Shown piece by piece: positions 33,732-42,800 of a stretch of DNA of 64,000 nucleotides; the first letter of the stretch is position 1, and each line of letters starts with the position of its first letter. This DNA is from Rhodospirillales bacterium. Lineage in GTDB: Bacteria; Pseudomonadota; Alphaproteobacteria; Rhodospirillales; Defluviicoccaceae. The notes under the pieces were generated by a model. The model was given only the letters and a program-made list of their open reading frames with translations, was not told the origin of the DNA and ran no database searches. The position numbers and the translations under genes were made by a program. The DNA lies in the NCBI GenBank assembly GCA_016710335.1, contig JADJXQ010000001.1, positions 186,001 through 250,000 on the forward strand, given 5' to 3'.

Positions 33732-34549
33732 CCACGGCTCGCTCATGGACGGCGGCGCTCGCGTTGTTGATGCTGGCCGGGTCGCCCGCGCTCGGCGGCG
33801 AGCGCATCAGCATCGCCGGCGGCGAGCGCATCGGCATCATCGGCGACGATGACCGGGCTATCCTGGACAGCGCAGAGTGGCCTTGGAGCGCCGTCGGCCG
33901 GGTCAACCGGACCTGGGGCGGCTATTGCACCGGAACGCTCGTCGCTGCCGAGGTGGTGCTGACCGCCGCCCACTGCATCTTCGACGCGCGCACCCGGCGG
34001 TGGATCAAGCCGGAGGAACTGCACTTCCTCGCGGGCTATCGCCGCGGCGGATACCTGTTCCACGCCACCGTCAGGCGCGTCGTGGCGCCCCTGACCCCGC
34101 CGCCTCGCCAGGGCGGCGTCGCCGGCAATGACTGGCCTGCCGATGATTGGGCCCTGCTCGTCCTGGGGGAGGCCGCGACGGTCGCGCCGATCCCCGTCAA
34201 GGCGCTCGACGACGGCGAGGCGGCCGGCGACGGCGAACTGCACGTGATGCGCGCCGGATACGGCCAGGATCGGCCGCATCTCCTGTCCCTCCATGACGAC
34301 TGCAGGATTACGGGGCGGTTGGCGGCGGGCCGGGTGCTGAAACACGGCTGCGACGCGTTGCAGGGAGATTCCGGCTCGCCGCTGCTGGTGAGGTCCGGGG
34401 ACGGGGTATTCGTGATCGGCGTCACCAGCGGCGTTGCCCGCATCGGCACGGTGCAGCAGGGTATGGCGGTGGGCGCAGCGGCGTTCCTCGCCGCGCTGCG
34501 GGCTCTGGATCAGCCGGACGAGGCCGGCGATGGCCGTCCCCGCAACTGA
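33728..34549 (+). CDS. Secreted trypsin-like serine protease
   Basis: 273 residues. The GTG start overlaps the patatin stop by 4 bases. The signal peptide is about 1-22 (TAALALLMLAGSPALGGE). The S1 catalytic triad is complete: His82 in TAAHC, Asp140 in DDWALLVL and Ser215 in GDSGSPLL. Cysteines around the His and Ser could form the usual disulphides (CTGTL...HC; DDC...HGC). A small internal repeat, ERISIAGGERIGIIG, occurs at the mature N-terminus where the activation region would be. It likely acts in the periplasm or outside. Its last 40 bases overlap the convergent transglycosylase gene. Confidence 0.9.
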   Translation: MTTARSWTAALALLMLAGSPALGGERISIAGGERIGIIGDDDRAILDSAEWPWSAVGRVNRTWGGYCTGTLVAAEVVLTAAHCIFDARTRRWIKPEELHFLAGYRRGGYLFHATVRRVVAPLTPPPRQGGVAGNDWPADDWALLVLGEAATVAPIPVKALDDGEAAGDGELHVMRAGYGQDRPHLLSLHDDCRITGRLAAGRVLKHGCDALQGDSGSPLLVRSGDGVFVIGVTSGVARIGTVQQGMAVGAAAFLAALRALDQPDEAGDGRPRN

Positions 34550-35091
34550 GACCACACCTTCATCACCCGGATCCGGTACTGCCGGTTCATGTGGAATTTG
34601 CCGTTGTGATAGAGCGACACGGCGGAGGGCCATGAGCCGGCCTGGCGAAACAGCGCACGCAGGTGACGGGCGGCATAACCGGCATTGGCGGCCGGATCGA
34701 AGGCCGCGTCGAGATCCGCGAAGGCGCGCGGATGGTAGTGCATGTTGACCTGCATGCAGCCGACGTCGATGTTGCGCACATCGCGCTCGCGAAGCTCCTG
34801 CACCGCACTGACGGCATCCGCCTTGCTGGCGAGGAACCGCCCCCTGCCCTCCGCGGTGATCGTCCACGGCCATGGGACGGTGCCGCTCGCTTCGCTGGGA
34901 CGGCCGGACTCGACCAGGGCGATGGCAGCGAGGAGGTGGCGCGGCAGTCTTTCCGCCTGCTCGGCCGCGGAGATCGCCTGCCGGCAGACGCGCCACGGAT
35001 CGGCCGGCGCCGGCGCAGCCTGCACCGATGCGGCAGCCACCCCCAAGGCGCCAACAATAGATATGTTTCTTAGCAGTGGCTTACCTGTCAT
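34510..35091 (-). CDS. Lytic transglycosylase, SLT-type
   Basis: 193 residues. The signal peptide is about 1-25 (SIVGALGVAAASVQA). A lysozyme-like SLT domain follows: catalytic Glu in LLAAIALVESGRPSEA near residue 60, then DVRNIDVGCMQVNMHYHPRAF near 110 and AANAGYAARHLRALF. It cleaves the MurNAc-GlcNAc bond of peptidoglycan in the periplasm. Its short length and VGCMQVN motif resemble the small transglycosylases that accompany flagellar or secretion machinery, though none is adjacent apart from isolated flgH 6 kb away. It overlaps the protease gene 3' end by 40 bases. Confidence 0.9.
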   Translation of the reverse strand: MTGKPLLRNISIVGALGVAAASVQAAPAPADPWRVCRQAISAAEQAERLPRHLLAAIALVESGRPSEASGTVPWPWTITAEGRGRFLASKADAVSAVQELRERDVRNIDVGCMQVNMHYHPRAFADLDAAFDPAANAGYAARHLRALFRQAGSWPSAVSLYHNGKFHMNRQYRIRVMKVWSQLRGRPSPASSG

Positions 35092-35272
35092 GCGCCTTCC
35101 GATCCGACCAATGATCGCGGCGGCGATTCTAGCATCTTCGTTGCGATGCACCTACGCGTTTACCCTCCGTTAGGGCGACGCGAAGACAATCAGCTCGTGT
35201 CGCCACGCCACCCGGTTCTGCGGTGGATGGCGGGCGAATGCTGTCTCGGATCAATCGGAATGCCAGGGGGCT

Positions 35273-36361
35273 ATGGAAAACCAGTCCATACTAATTGCGT
35301 GCCGGGACAGAGAGCCGCTGAAGAACATTATCAAGGCGATCGCTCTCAACCACAAGGTGACCCTTCATCAGGATGGCGCCGCGGCACTGGAGTCGATCCT
35401 GCTCGACATGCCGCGCATCGCGCTCATCGATATCGACCTGCCCGGCATGAACGCCACAGAGCTCGCGAGGCGGGTCCACCGCTCGATGTCGCACAGTTTG
35501 CCCACCCTGGTGCTGTTCGGCCGCAAGGGCGACGTGCGGCTGTCCGCGATGATCACCCATGGGTTCGCGCAGGGGTTCATCGAGCTGCCGTCATCGGACG
35601 GCGCGTTTCTCGAGCGCTTCTGGAACATTGTCGACAGCCGGCTGCGCGCGAGCTGGGCCGGGTTGAACGAGGTGCAGCGGGCGCTGCTCGAAGCGGGTTC
35701 CGAGTGCGTGGACATGATGGCCCGGACCGCTGCTGCCGATGAGCCGGTCGACGCGGATCTGGTCAACACATTCTGCAGTTCGGTCGTGGCGGCGGGCCGA
35801 TCCGACAACCTTCTCGGCCTGCTCGGAACGCTGCGGGCGCACCTTGACGTCGCCTTCACCCACTGCCTGAAGGTCAGCGCCACGATGACCGTGTTCGGCC
35901 TCGGGCTCGGTCTCCGCGAGACGGATCTGGTTGATTTGGCCCAGTCTGGGCTTCTGCACGATATCGGCAAGATCACCATATCCCCGGATCTCCTGCTCAA
36001 GCCAACGCCGCTGGCGGACCAGGAACGGCGCATCTTCGAGGCGCACCCGAGGGCGTCGGTCGACGTTTTGCGGCGCAGCGAGGACTTCGACGAAACTGTC
36101 ATCCGGATCGCCGAAAACCATCATGAACGCCTTGACGGCAGCGGCTATCCGCGCGCATTGAAGGGCGGCCAGATCGACGACCCCAGCCTGCTCGCGGCCA
36201 TCGCTGATCGCTTCGCGACGCTAACCGAAGGCGGTCCGATGCAGCGGCGGATGACCGCGGAAGAGGCGGTCGCGGCCATGAAGCAGGAGGCGAAAGGAGG
36301 ACTTGAACCGCATTTCTTCATGAAGTTCGCGGAGATGGTTGGCGACGGCCTGATCCTTTAA
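35273..36361 (+). CDS. Receiver-like/HD-GYP protein, copy 1
   Basis: 362 residues. The N-terminal receiver-like domain (about 1-120) has a possible phosphoacceptor Asp in ALIDIDLPGMNATEL but lacks the usual acidic pair at the start. The C-terminal HD-GYP domain (about 170-355) has the first His in FTHCLKV, the HD pair in LLHDIGKITIS, and HHERLDGSGYPRALKGGQ with the GYP signature. HD-GYP enzymes hydrolyse cyclic di-GMP. The region after GGQ reads DRFATLTEGGPMQRR, lacking the usual RPY that follows ALT, so activity could be altered. It lies 35 bases upstream of its paralogue. Confidence 0.9.
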   Translation: MENQSILIACRDREPLKNIIKAIALNHKVTLHQDGAAALESILLDMPRIALIDIDLPGMNATELARRVHRSMSHSLPTLVLFGRKGDVRLSAMITHGFAQGFIELPSSDGAFLERFWNIVDSRLRASWAGLNEVQRALLEAGSECVDMMARTAAADEPVDADLVNTFCSSVVAAGRSDNLLGLLGTLRAHLDVAFTHCLKVSATMTVFGLGLGLRETDLVDLAQSGLLHDIGKITISPDLLLKPTPLADQERRIFEAHPRASVDVLRRSEDFDETVIRIAENHHERLDGSGYPRALKGGQIDDPSLLAAIADRFATLTEGGPMQRRMTAEEAVAAMKQEAKGGLEPHFFMKFAEMVGDGLIL

Positions 36362-36396
36362 CCCGACGGCAGCAACGAACCTACGCAAGCGCTCAC

Positions 36397-37485
36397 ATGA
36401 CCAGGCCGCTCGTGTTCGCGGCTCGAGACACGGACCGCTACCGATCCATCGTGGCGTCGTTGACGGTCGACCACGCCAAGGTCGTCGTCATGGATGACGG
36501 CTTCAAGTGCCTGGACGCGATCGTCTTGCAACCGCCGCACGCCGTGCTGGTGGACATCGAAATTCCGGGAATGCCGGTGTTCGAACTGCTGACCCGCATC
36601 CGCCATTCCGGCGGCGAGCCCCGCCCGGTGGTCGTCGTGTTCGGTCGGCAGGACGAGCCGCGGCTACGGACGGTTGCGTCGCAAGGCCTGGCGGACGGGT
36701 TCATCGCGCTGCCATGCCGCGACGCGGCGTTCATGGCCAGATTTGCGGACGTGCTCGACGCGCGCGCGGAAGCCGCAAACACACGGCTCAACACCATCCA
36801 GCGCTCGCTGCTCAAGCTCGGCCGGCAATGCACGCACGACATGAGGCGGGCATTCGAAGCCGAGGAGCCGATAAACTCAACCACCGTCGACGCGTTCTGC
36901 CAAAGCCTTGTCGCGGCGGCCCGCTCCGAAGAGCTGGTCAGCACCTTCGACGCGCTGAGGGCACACCACAGTCACTCGTTCGTCCACGTGCTCCGCGTGG
37001 CGAGCGCGATGACCGTGTTCGGACACCATGCCGGCATGCGCGATGGCGACCTGATGCGGCTCGCTCAGGCGGGGTTCCTCCACGACGTCGGCAAGCTGTG
37101 CATGTCCCACGCCATTCTGAGCAAGCCGGGGCCGCTCACGGAGGACGAATGGGTGCTGGTGAAGGAGCACCCCGCAGTTTCGGTGGACATCCTGTCCCGC
37201 GGCAACGGCTTCAGCAAGGACACCATCGACGCCGCCCACAATCATCACGAGCGGATCGACGGAACCGGCTATCCGCGCGGCCTGAAGGGCGGCCAGATCG
37301 ACGACCTGAGCCTGGTGTGCGCGGTGGCCGACGTGTTTTCCGCATTGACGGAGAAGCGCTCCTACAAGCCGCGGCTGTCCCACGCCGAGGCGCTGGTGAT
37401 CATGCGGACGATGACCGGCCATCACCTGGAGCCATCGTTCTTCGCCCGCTTCGAAGAGATCGTCCACGCCGGCCTGATCGTCTGA
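36397..37485 (+). CDS. Receiver-like/HD-GYP protein, copy 2
   Basis: 362 residues, exactly the same length as its upstream neighbour and alignable along the whole length, so a tandem duplication. The receiver-like half has VLVDIEIPGMPVFEL. The HD-GYP half has FVHVLRV, FLHDVGKLCMSHAI, NHHERIDGTGYPRGLKGGQ and, unlike copy 1, the standard DVFSALTEKRSYKPRLS. It is therefore the more canonical cyclic di-GMP phosphodiesterase. No histidine kinase is adjacent. The pair likely controls the motile/sessile balance, possibly together with the polysaccharide and RTX genes nearby, but that is inference. Confidence 0.92.
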   Translation: MTRPLVFAARDTDRYRSIVASLTVDHAKVVVMDDGFKCLDAIVLQPPHAVLVDIEIPGMPVFELLTRIRHSGGEPRPVVVVFGRQDEPRLRTVASQGLADGFIALPCRDAAFMARFADVLDARAEAANTRLNTIQRSLLKLGRQCTHDMRRAFEAEEPINSTTVDAFCQSLVAAARSEELVSTFDALRAHHSHSFVHVLRVASAMTVFGHHAGMRDGDLMRLAQAGFLHDVGKLCMSHAILSKPGPLTEDEWVLVKEHPAVSVDILSRGNGFSKDTIDAAHNHHERIDGTGYPRGLKGGQIDDLSLVCAVADVFSALTEKRSYKPRLSHAEALVIMRTMTGHHLEPSFFARFEEIVHAGLIV

Positions 37486-37546
37486 CGTCGGTCGAGGTGC
37501 AAAGGGTCGTAGCGCTCTCCTCCGCGGATTGGCCCCTTGTCCCATG

Positions 37547-39388
37547 CTAGGCGATCGCCCGGATGTGGCGGGCGAGGCGGAGGGCCAGGGCCGCCAGGGT
37601 GAGGGTCGGATTGGCGGCCGGTGACGACGGGAACACCGACAGGTCGCAAACGAACAGGTTGGCATAGCCGAGCATCTTGAGGTCCGGGTCGACGACGCCG
37701 TCCTGGTACTGGGCGCCGGGGTTGGTGCCCAAGCGCAAGGTCCCCACCTCGTGGGCGACCCCGCCTAGGCCCCCGCGGTCGGGGATCAGATCGCCGCCGG
37801 CGAGGGGCTGAGCCCCCACTTCCGCAAAGACCCGGTTCTGCACGGCGAGGATCTCGTTCCACTCCTCCACCGTTATCGGCACCTCGTCCATGGTCACCAC
37901 CGGCTTGGCATACGCCGGGCCGGCGTGAACGAGGGCGTGGGTGTCGCTCAACGCCGCGTTGAACAGGAACACGATCTCGCAGAGCATGGTGTTGCCCTTG
38001 GCGGCAAGATGGGCGTTGAGGATGTCCGGATCGACGAACCGTCCCTGGTTGAAGTCGGCGCCGAGTTCGAGAATGACGTTGTAGCGGTGGAGGTTCTCGA
38101 ACGGCGGCGCGCCGTTGCCGCCGCCCGGCAGAAACCCCGCCGCCTGGTGGCGGAACATGATCTTCGCGGCGGCGTTCAGGTCAAAGTAGGCGGACGAGGG
38201 GCCAATGGCAAAATGGGTGAAGAAGATCGGGTGGTCGGTGATCCCCTTGCCGATCTTGCCGTTGGGGTCGGCGAGATTGCTGAGCTGGGCGAGCTTGCCG
38301 CTTTCCACCGTGCCGGCCGCCAGCACCACGAACCGCGCCTTGTACGTCCGCACCTTGTCGCTGATCAGGTCGTAGGCGACCACCGATTTGGCCTCGCCGG
38401 CCTCGGTCTCGATGCTGGTGACCGCGTGGTTGAGATTGATGGTGAGCTTGTCGGCACCAACCGGGCCGCCGGTCAATCGGGATTCCATGAGCAGGTCGGC
38501 GGTCGAGAACACGCCGCCGGGGACCGTTCGCCGCTCCGCATTGGTGTGCTGGATGGCCATCGGCGCGGTGCGCACCACGTACTCCGGAAGCGCGCCGGCG
38601 ATGCCGCCGAGTACCTGGTTCTGATAGGACGAATCGAGCGTCGCCTTGCTGAGGAGTTGTTCGCCGAGGTCGTAGGCGAAGTTCTCCAGATCCCAGCGCA
38701 CCTGGGTCGGCCACGAGTCCAGTTCCCACCACGTCATCCTCGGCATGAACGCGCCCCAGAACAGGCTGCGGCCGCCGAGGTTGAACCCCTGGCCGCCTCC
38801 GTACTTGGAGCCGGGCGCGTTGACGTAGTTGGTGATCTTGAACTCGTCCCACAGGTGCCAGATGTTCTTGTCGACCTGGGCCTGCAACACGTGCTGACGC
38901 GGCAGGTTGCCGACGTGGGTTGGAAACAGGTAGCTGCCGGCCTCCAGGACCAGGACGTCGAGGCCAAAGTCCGAAAGCTGGTCGGCGAGGATACCGCCGC
39001 CGATGCCGGAGCCGACGACGATCACGTCGTAGAGCTTGTTCTCGTCGAGGTTGGGCACGAAGAACAGCTGCTGGACGCGGCCGTTCTCCTTGAGCACCTC
39101 GGTGATCACTTCGTTGACCGGTGGAAACGTGACCTGGGCCGCGTCGTACTCGTAGGTCTGGCCGTCCGCCGGCGCCAGCTGGAGATTACCGGAGGTCGAC
39201 CAGTATTGCTCCTCCAGGATGAACTTGAACTCGAAACCGCCGGCGTAGCGGTCGGTGGGCAGCACGAAGTTCCAGGCGTCGTTCTCGTACTCGCCCGGCA
39301 CGTCCTCGTTCCAGCCGTCGATGCTGTTGCGGAGCGTGATCTGCAGATCGGGGCGATAGGTGACGGTCTTGAACCGAATCGTGAACAT
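37547..39388 (-). CDS. GMC-family FAD oxidoreductase with carbohydrate-binding-like N-terminus
   Basis: 613 residues. Residues 1-90 look like a small immunoglobulin-like starch-binding (CBM20/48-type) module, with aromatic-rich strands FEFKFILEEQYW and the closing AQVTFPP. Residues about 120-613 form the GMC core: the FAD motif DVIVVGSGIGGGILADQL, GGGQGFNLGGRSLFWGA, the catalytic His in GVAHEVGTLRLG, and the closing NPTLTLAALALRLARHI. GMC enzymes oxidise alcohols or sugars. No signal peptide is present. I start at the ATG with an upstream AAGGGAA. The gene is divergent from the large RTX gene. Confidence 0.88.
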   Translation of the reverse strand: MFTIRFKTVTYRPDLQITLRNSIDGWNEDVPGEYENDAWNFVLPTDRYAGGFEFKFILEEQYWSTSGNLQLAPADGQTYEYDAAQVTFPPVNEVITEVLKENGRVQQLFFVPNLDENKLYDVIVVGSGIGGGILADQLSDFGLDVLVLEAGSYLFPTHVGNLPRQHVLQAQVDKNIWHLWDEFKITNYVNAPGSKYGGGQGFNLGGRSLFWGAFMPRMTWWELDSWPTQVRWDLENFAYDLGEQLLSKATLDSSYQNQVLGGIAGALPEYVVRTAPMAIQHTNAERRTVPGGVFSTADLLMESRLTGGPVGADKLTINLNHAVTSIETEAGEAKSVVAYDLISDKVRTYKARFVVLAAGTVESGKLAQLSNLADPNGKIGKGITDHPIFFTHFAIGPSSAYFDLNAAAKIMFRHQAAGFLPGGGNGAPPFENLHRYNVILELGADFNQGRFVDPDILNAHLAAKGNTMLCEIVFLFNAALSDTHALVHAGPAYAKPVVTMDEVPITVEEWNEILAVQNRVFAEVGAQPLAGGDLIPDRGGLGGVAHEVGTLRLGTNPGAQYQDGVVDPDLKMLGYANLFVCDLSVFPSSPAANPTLTLAALALRLARHIRAIA

Positions 39389-39806
39389 CTGACGTTCCCT
39401 TCTCTGGCCCTCCTCCGGGCCGTTGTGTGCCGCGGCGCGACCGGCGCGACGCCTTGGGTACCGCCGCTGATCTTGAGGGTAAAGTTTATGTTGGCTATGC
39501 TCTGTGAAGAGGATCATAGCGAAAGCGATCAAGACGGCGACGCCGACATGAAGAACGAAACGCACCTCACATTCGCAGAACGTCGCCACCCATGCGGGGG
39601 TATGCGCGGGTGGAGTGCGGTGTTAGAAGCAGATTCTGGTTCCTTATCGAAGTAAATGAAACATGCTGTGATGGACGATCCGGCGTGCAGGGGATGCTTG
39701 CATACCGCCGTTCGGACATCACTCAACATGCCCGCTATTGGCACCATCACATCGGCTGATGAAGTCGGTCCGGCTTCAGCCCAAAGCAGAACGGGAGAAG
39801 GAAGAG
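39389..39806. other. Divergent intergenic region, GMC and large RTX gene
   Basis: 418 bases that must hold both promoters. The RTX ribosome site is the purine-rich GGGAGAAGGAAGAG just before 39807. An open frame continues upstream of that ATG to 39738, but without similarity to RTX proteins. I see no RNA gene or clear operator. Confidence 0.5.
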
Positions 39807-42800
39807 ATGGCGACTGCGACTCTTTCACAATTGGACGAAGGCACCACGTTGAATGTTGGCCCGCTGGTGCTGTCGAGCTTTACGATCGACAGCACCAGCG
39901 GTGGTGTTGATTTTGACACGTCGTCGCTCACGACCTTAGGAGATGACCCAAGTACGCCGGCGTTCGATCCCGGATATGCATTTCTGGCGGATCCGCGGCT
40001 GACCGCGACAGATACCCCGCTGGATCTGAGAATCCAGTACGACCTGAGGAGCAACAACGGCCCGGTCATCGAAGGCGCGTCGATGGAACTCGATTCGTTC
40101 GGGTTCACGTCGCCGGATGCCGGGGGCAGCATCGCTGTCGACCTGCGCCAAGCGAGCCAGTCGCCGTTTCTGAACCTGAGAGTCGAGAACACGCCGAGTG
40201 GCGTCAAGAACTCCAGTGGTTCCGCCGATCTTCCGGGCAATCCGCTCGACGCGACCGACATCACCCAGAACATCACCCTGACGCCATCGGCGGAGGCGGA
40301 CCCCAACCTCGCCCGCTTCGAGACCAGATTCATCCTCACCGGCAATTTCGTGGTGGTGACCGGCACGGAAGGCGACGATGTCATCGGCGTCGGCCGCACC
40401 AGTTCTTCGTCCGGCATTTCTCCGCGGAGCGGCGCCACCAACAACGGCGACCAGATCGTCGCCAGGGGCGGTGCGGATTTCATTCGCGCCGGCGGTGGCG
40501 ACGACACCATCGACGGCGGGGCCGGCAATGACGACATTTCCGGGGGACCCGGCGACGACACGTATGTCTTCGCCGGCGCCTACGGCAACGACACGATCAC
40601 CGAGTCGGACCGCGGCCAAAGCGACGTGGTCCAGTTCGGGGCAGGCATCAGCAGCGACCAGGTGCAATTCTTCCGCGCCGCCGCGAGCGATGTCCTGGAC
40701 GTTCGTGGTCCCGGCGGCAACGGCATCACCATCGCCAATCAGTACGACGAAGCGCGGGGAACCCCGGTTGCGGGGGTCGAAACCATCCAGTTCGCGGACG
40801 GCGCCGAGATCGACCTGACCTCCCAGGGCCTCACCTTCACCGGCACCAACGGCGCCGACCAGATGGGCGGGACGGCGTTCGACGACACGCTGCTCGGCCT
40901 CAACGACGCGGACGTGCTGAACGGGCTGGCGGGCAACGACACTCTCGACGGCGGGACCGGCAATGATCGCCTCAGCGGCGGCGCCGGTAACGACACGTAT
41001 GTCTTCTCGGGCGCGTTCGGCAAGGACAGCATTGAAGAAGCGGCCAGCGGCGGTACCGACGTGATCAGCTTTGGAGCCGGCATTAGCGCCACCCAGGTTC
41101 GCTTCGTGGCGTCGGGCAGCCAGCTCGATCTCATCGTCGGCGCCAACACCATCAGCATCGACGGCCAGTACAACGAAACCACCGGCGCGCCGGTGCCCGT
41201 CGTGGAACGGCTCGACTTCGCCAATGGCGACAGCGTCAACCTCGCGGGTGGCTTGACCTTCACCGGGGCCAATACCGCCGACGTCATCTCCGGAACCAGC
41301 GGCAGCGATCAGCTGATCGGCCTCGGCGGCGACGATACGCTGTCCGGCCGCGGTGGTGACGACCGGCTGGACGGGGGCGCCGGCAACGACAGTCTGAGTG
41401 GCGGCGCAGGCGACGATGTCTACTCCTTTGCTGGCGCTTTCGGCCAGGACGTCATCGACGAGGCGGCTGATGGCGGCGAGGACGTCATCCAGTTCGGCCA
41501 GGGGATCTCGGCCAGTCAAGTGCGCTTCACCGCCTCGGAGGGGCGGCTAGACGTCATCGTCGGCGCCAACACCATCAGCATCGACGGCCAATACAACCCC
41601 GCGACCGGCGCGCCGGTGCCGGTGATCGAGCGCATCGAATTCGCCAGCGGCGACCCGATCAACCTCGGCGGCGGCATGACCTTCACCGGCGCTAACGCCG
41701 CCGACGCCATCACGGGCACCAGCCTGAACGACACGCTGGTCGGGCTCAACGGCGACGATACCCTCTCGGGCCTCGCCGGGGACGACAGCCTGGATGGCGG
41801 GGCCGGAAACGACTCGCTGGACGGCGGCGTTGGCGACGATGTGCTGAACGGCGGCGCCGGCAACGATGCCCTCGTCGGCGGCGTCGGCAACGACGTCTAC
41901 GAGTTCGCCCCCAACTTTGGCAACGACGCCATCACGGAAGCCGCCGGCGGCGGCCAGGACGTGATCCGCTTCGACGAGACCGTGCGGGTGGATCAGGTTC
42001 AGTTCTTCCGGGCCGACGCCAGCGAACTGCTTACCATCCGGGCCGGCGCCGCCCACTCCATCACCGTCGCCGGACAGTTCGACGGCGCCGACGGCTCGCC
42101 TGCGGCCGGGGTTGAAAGCATCCGCTTCACCGCGGAAGGCGCGTCGCCGATCGATCTGACGAGCCAGGGGCTGACCTTTACCGGCACCAACGCTGCCGAC
42201 CAGATGGGCGGCACCGCCTTCGCGGATACATTGCTTGGTCTCAGCGGAGACGATCTGTTGAGGGGTCTCGCTGGCGACGACGTTCTCGAAGGGGGCGCTG
42301 GCAACGACAGCCTCATCGGCGGTTCCGGCAACGACACCTATCTGTTTTCCGGCAATTTCGGAAAGGATGTGATCGAAGAGACGGGCGGCGGTGGCGGCGG
42401 GGACATCATTCAGTTCGGCGCCGGCATCACCGCAACGCAGGTGCGGTTCGTTGCCGCCGGAAGCCAGCTCGACGTGATCGTTGGAGCCAACACCATCAGC
42501 GTCGACGGGCAGTACAACCCGACCACCGGCGAACCGGTACCGGTAGTCGAACGGATCCAGTTCGCGGACGGCAATTCGATCAATCTCTCCGAAGGCTTGA
42601 CATTCACCGGCGCCAATGCCGCCGACACCATCTCGGGCAGCAGTAAGAACGACGTGCTGCTGGGGCTGGGCGGCGACGATGTCCTCTTCGGGCTGGTCGG
42701 CAACGACGTATTGGAAGGCGGCGCGGGCAACGACAGCCTCGCCGGTGGCGCCGGCGACGACGCCTACGACTTCGCCGGCAGGTTCGGCAACGACACCATC

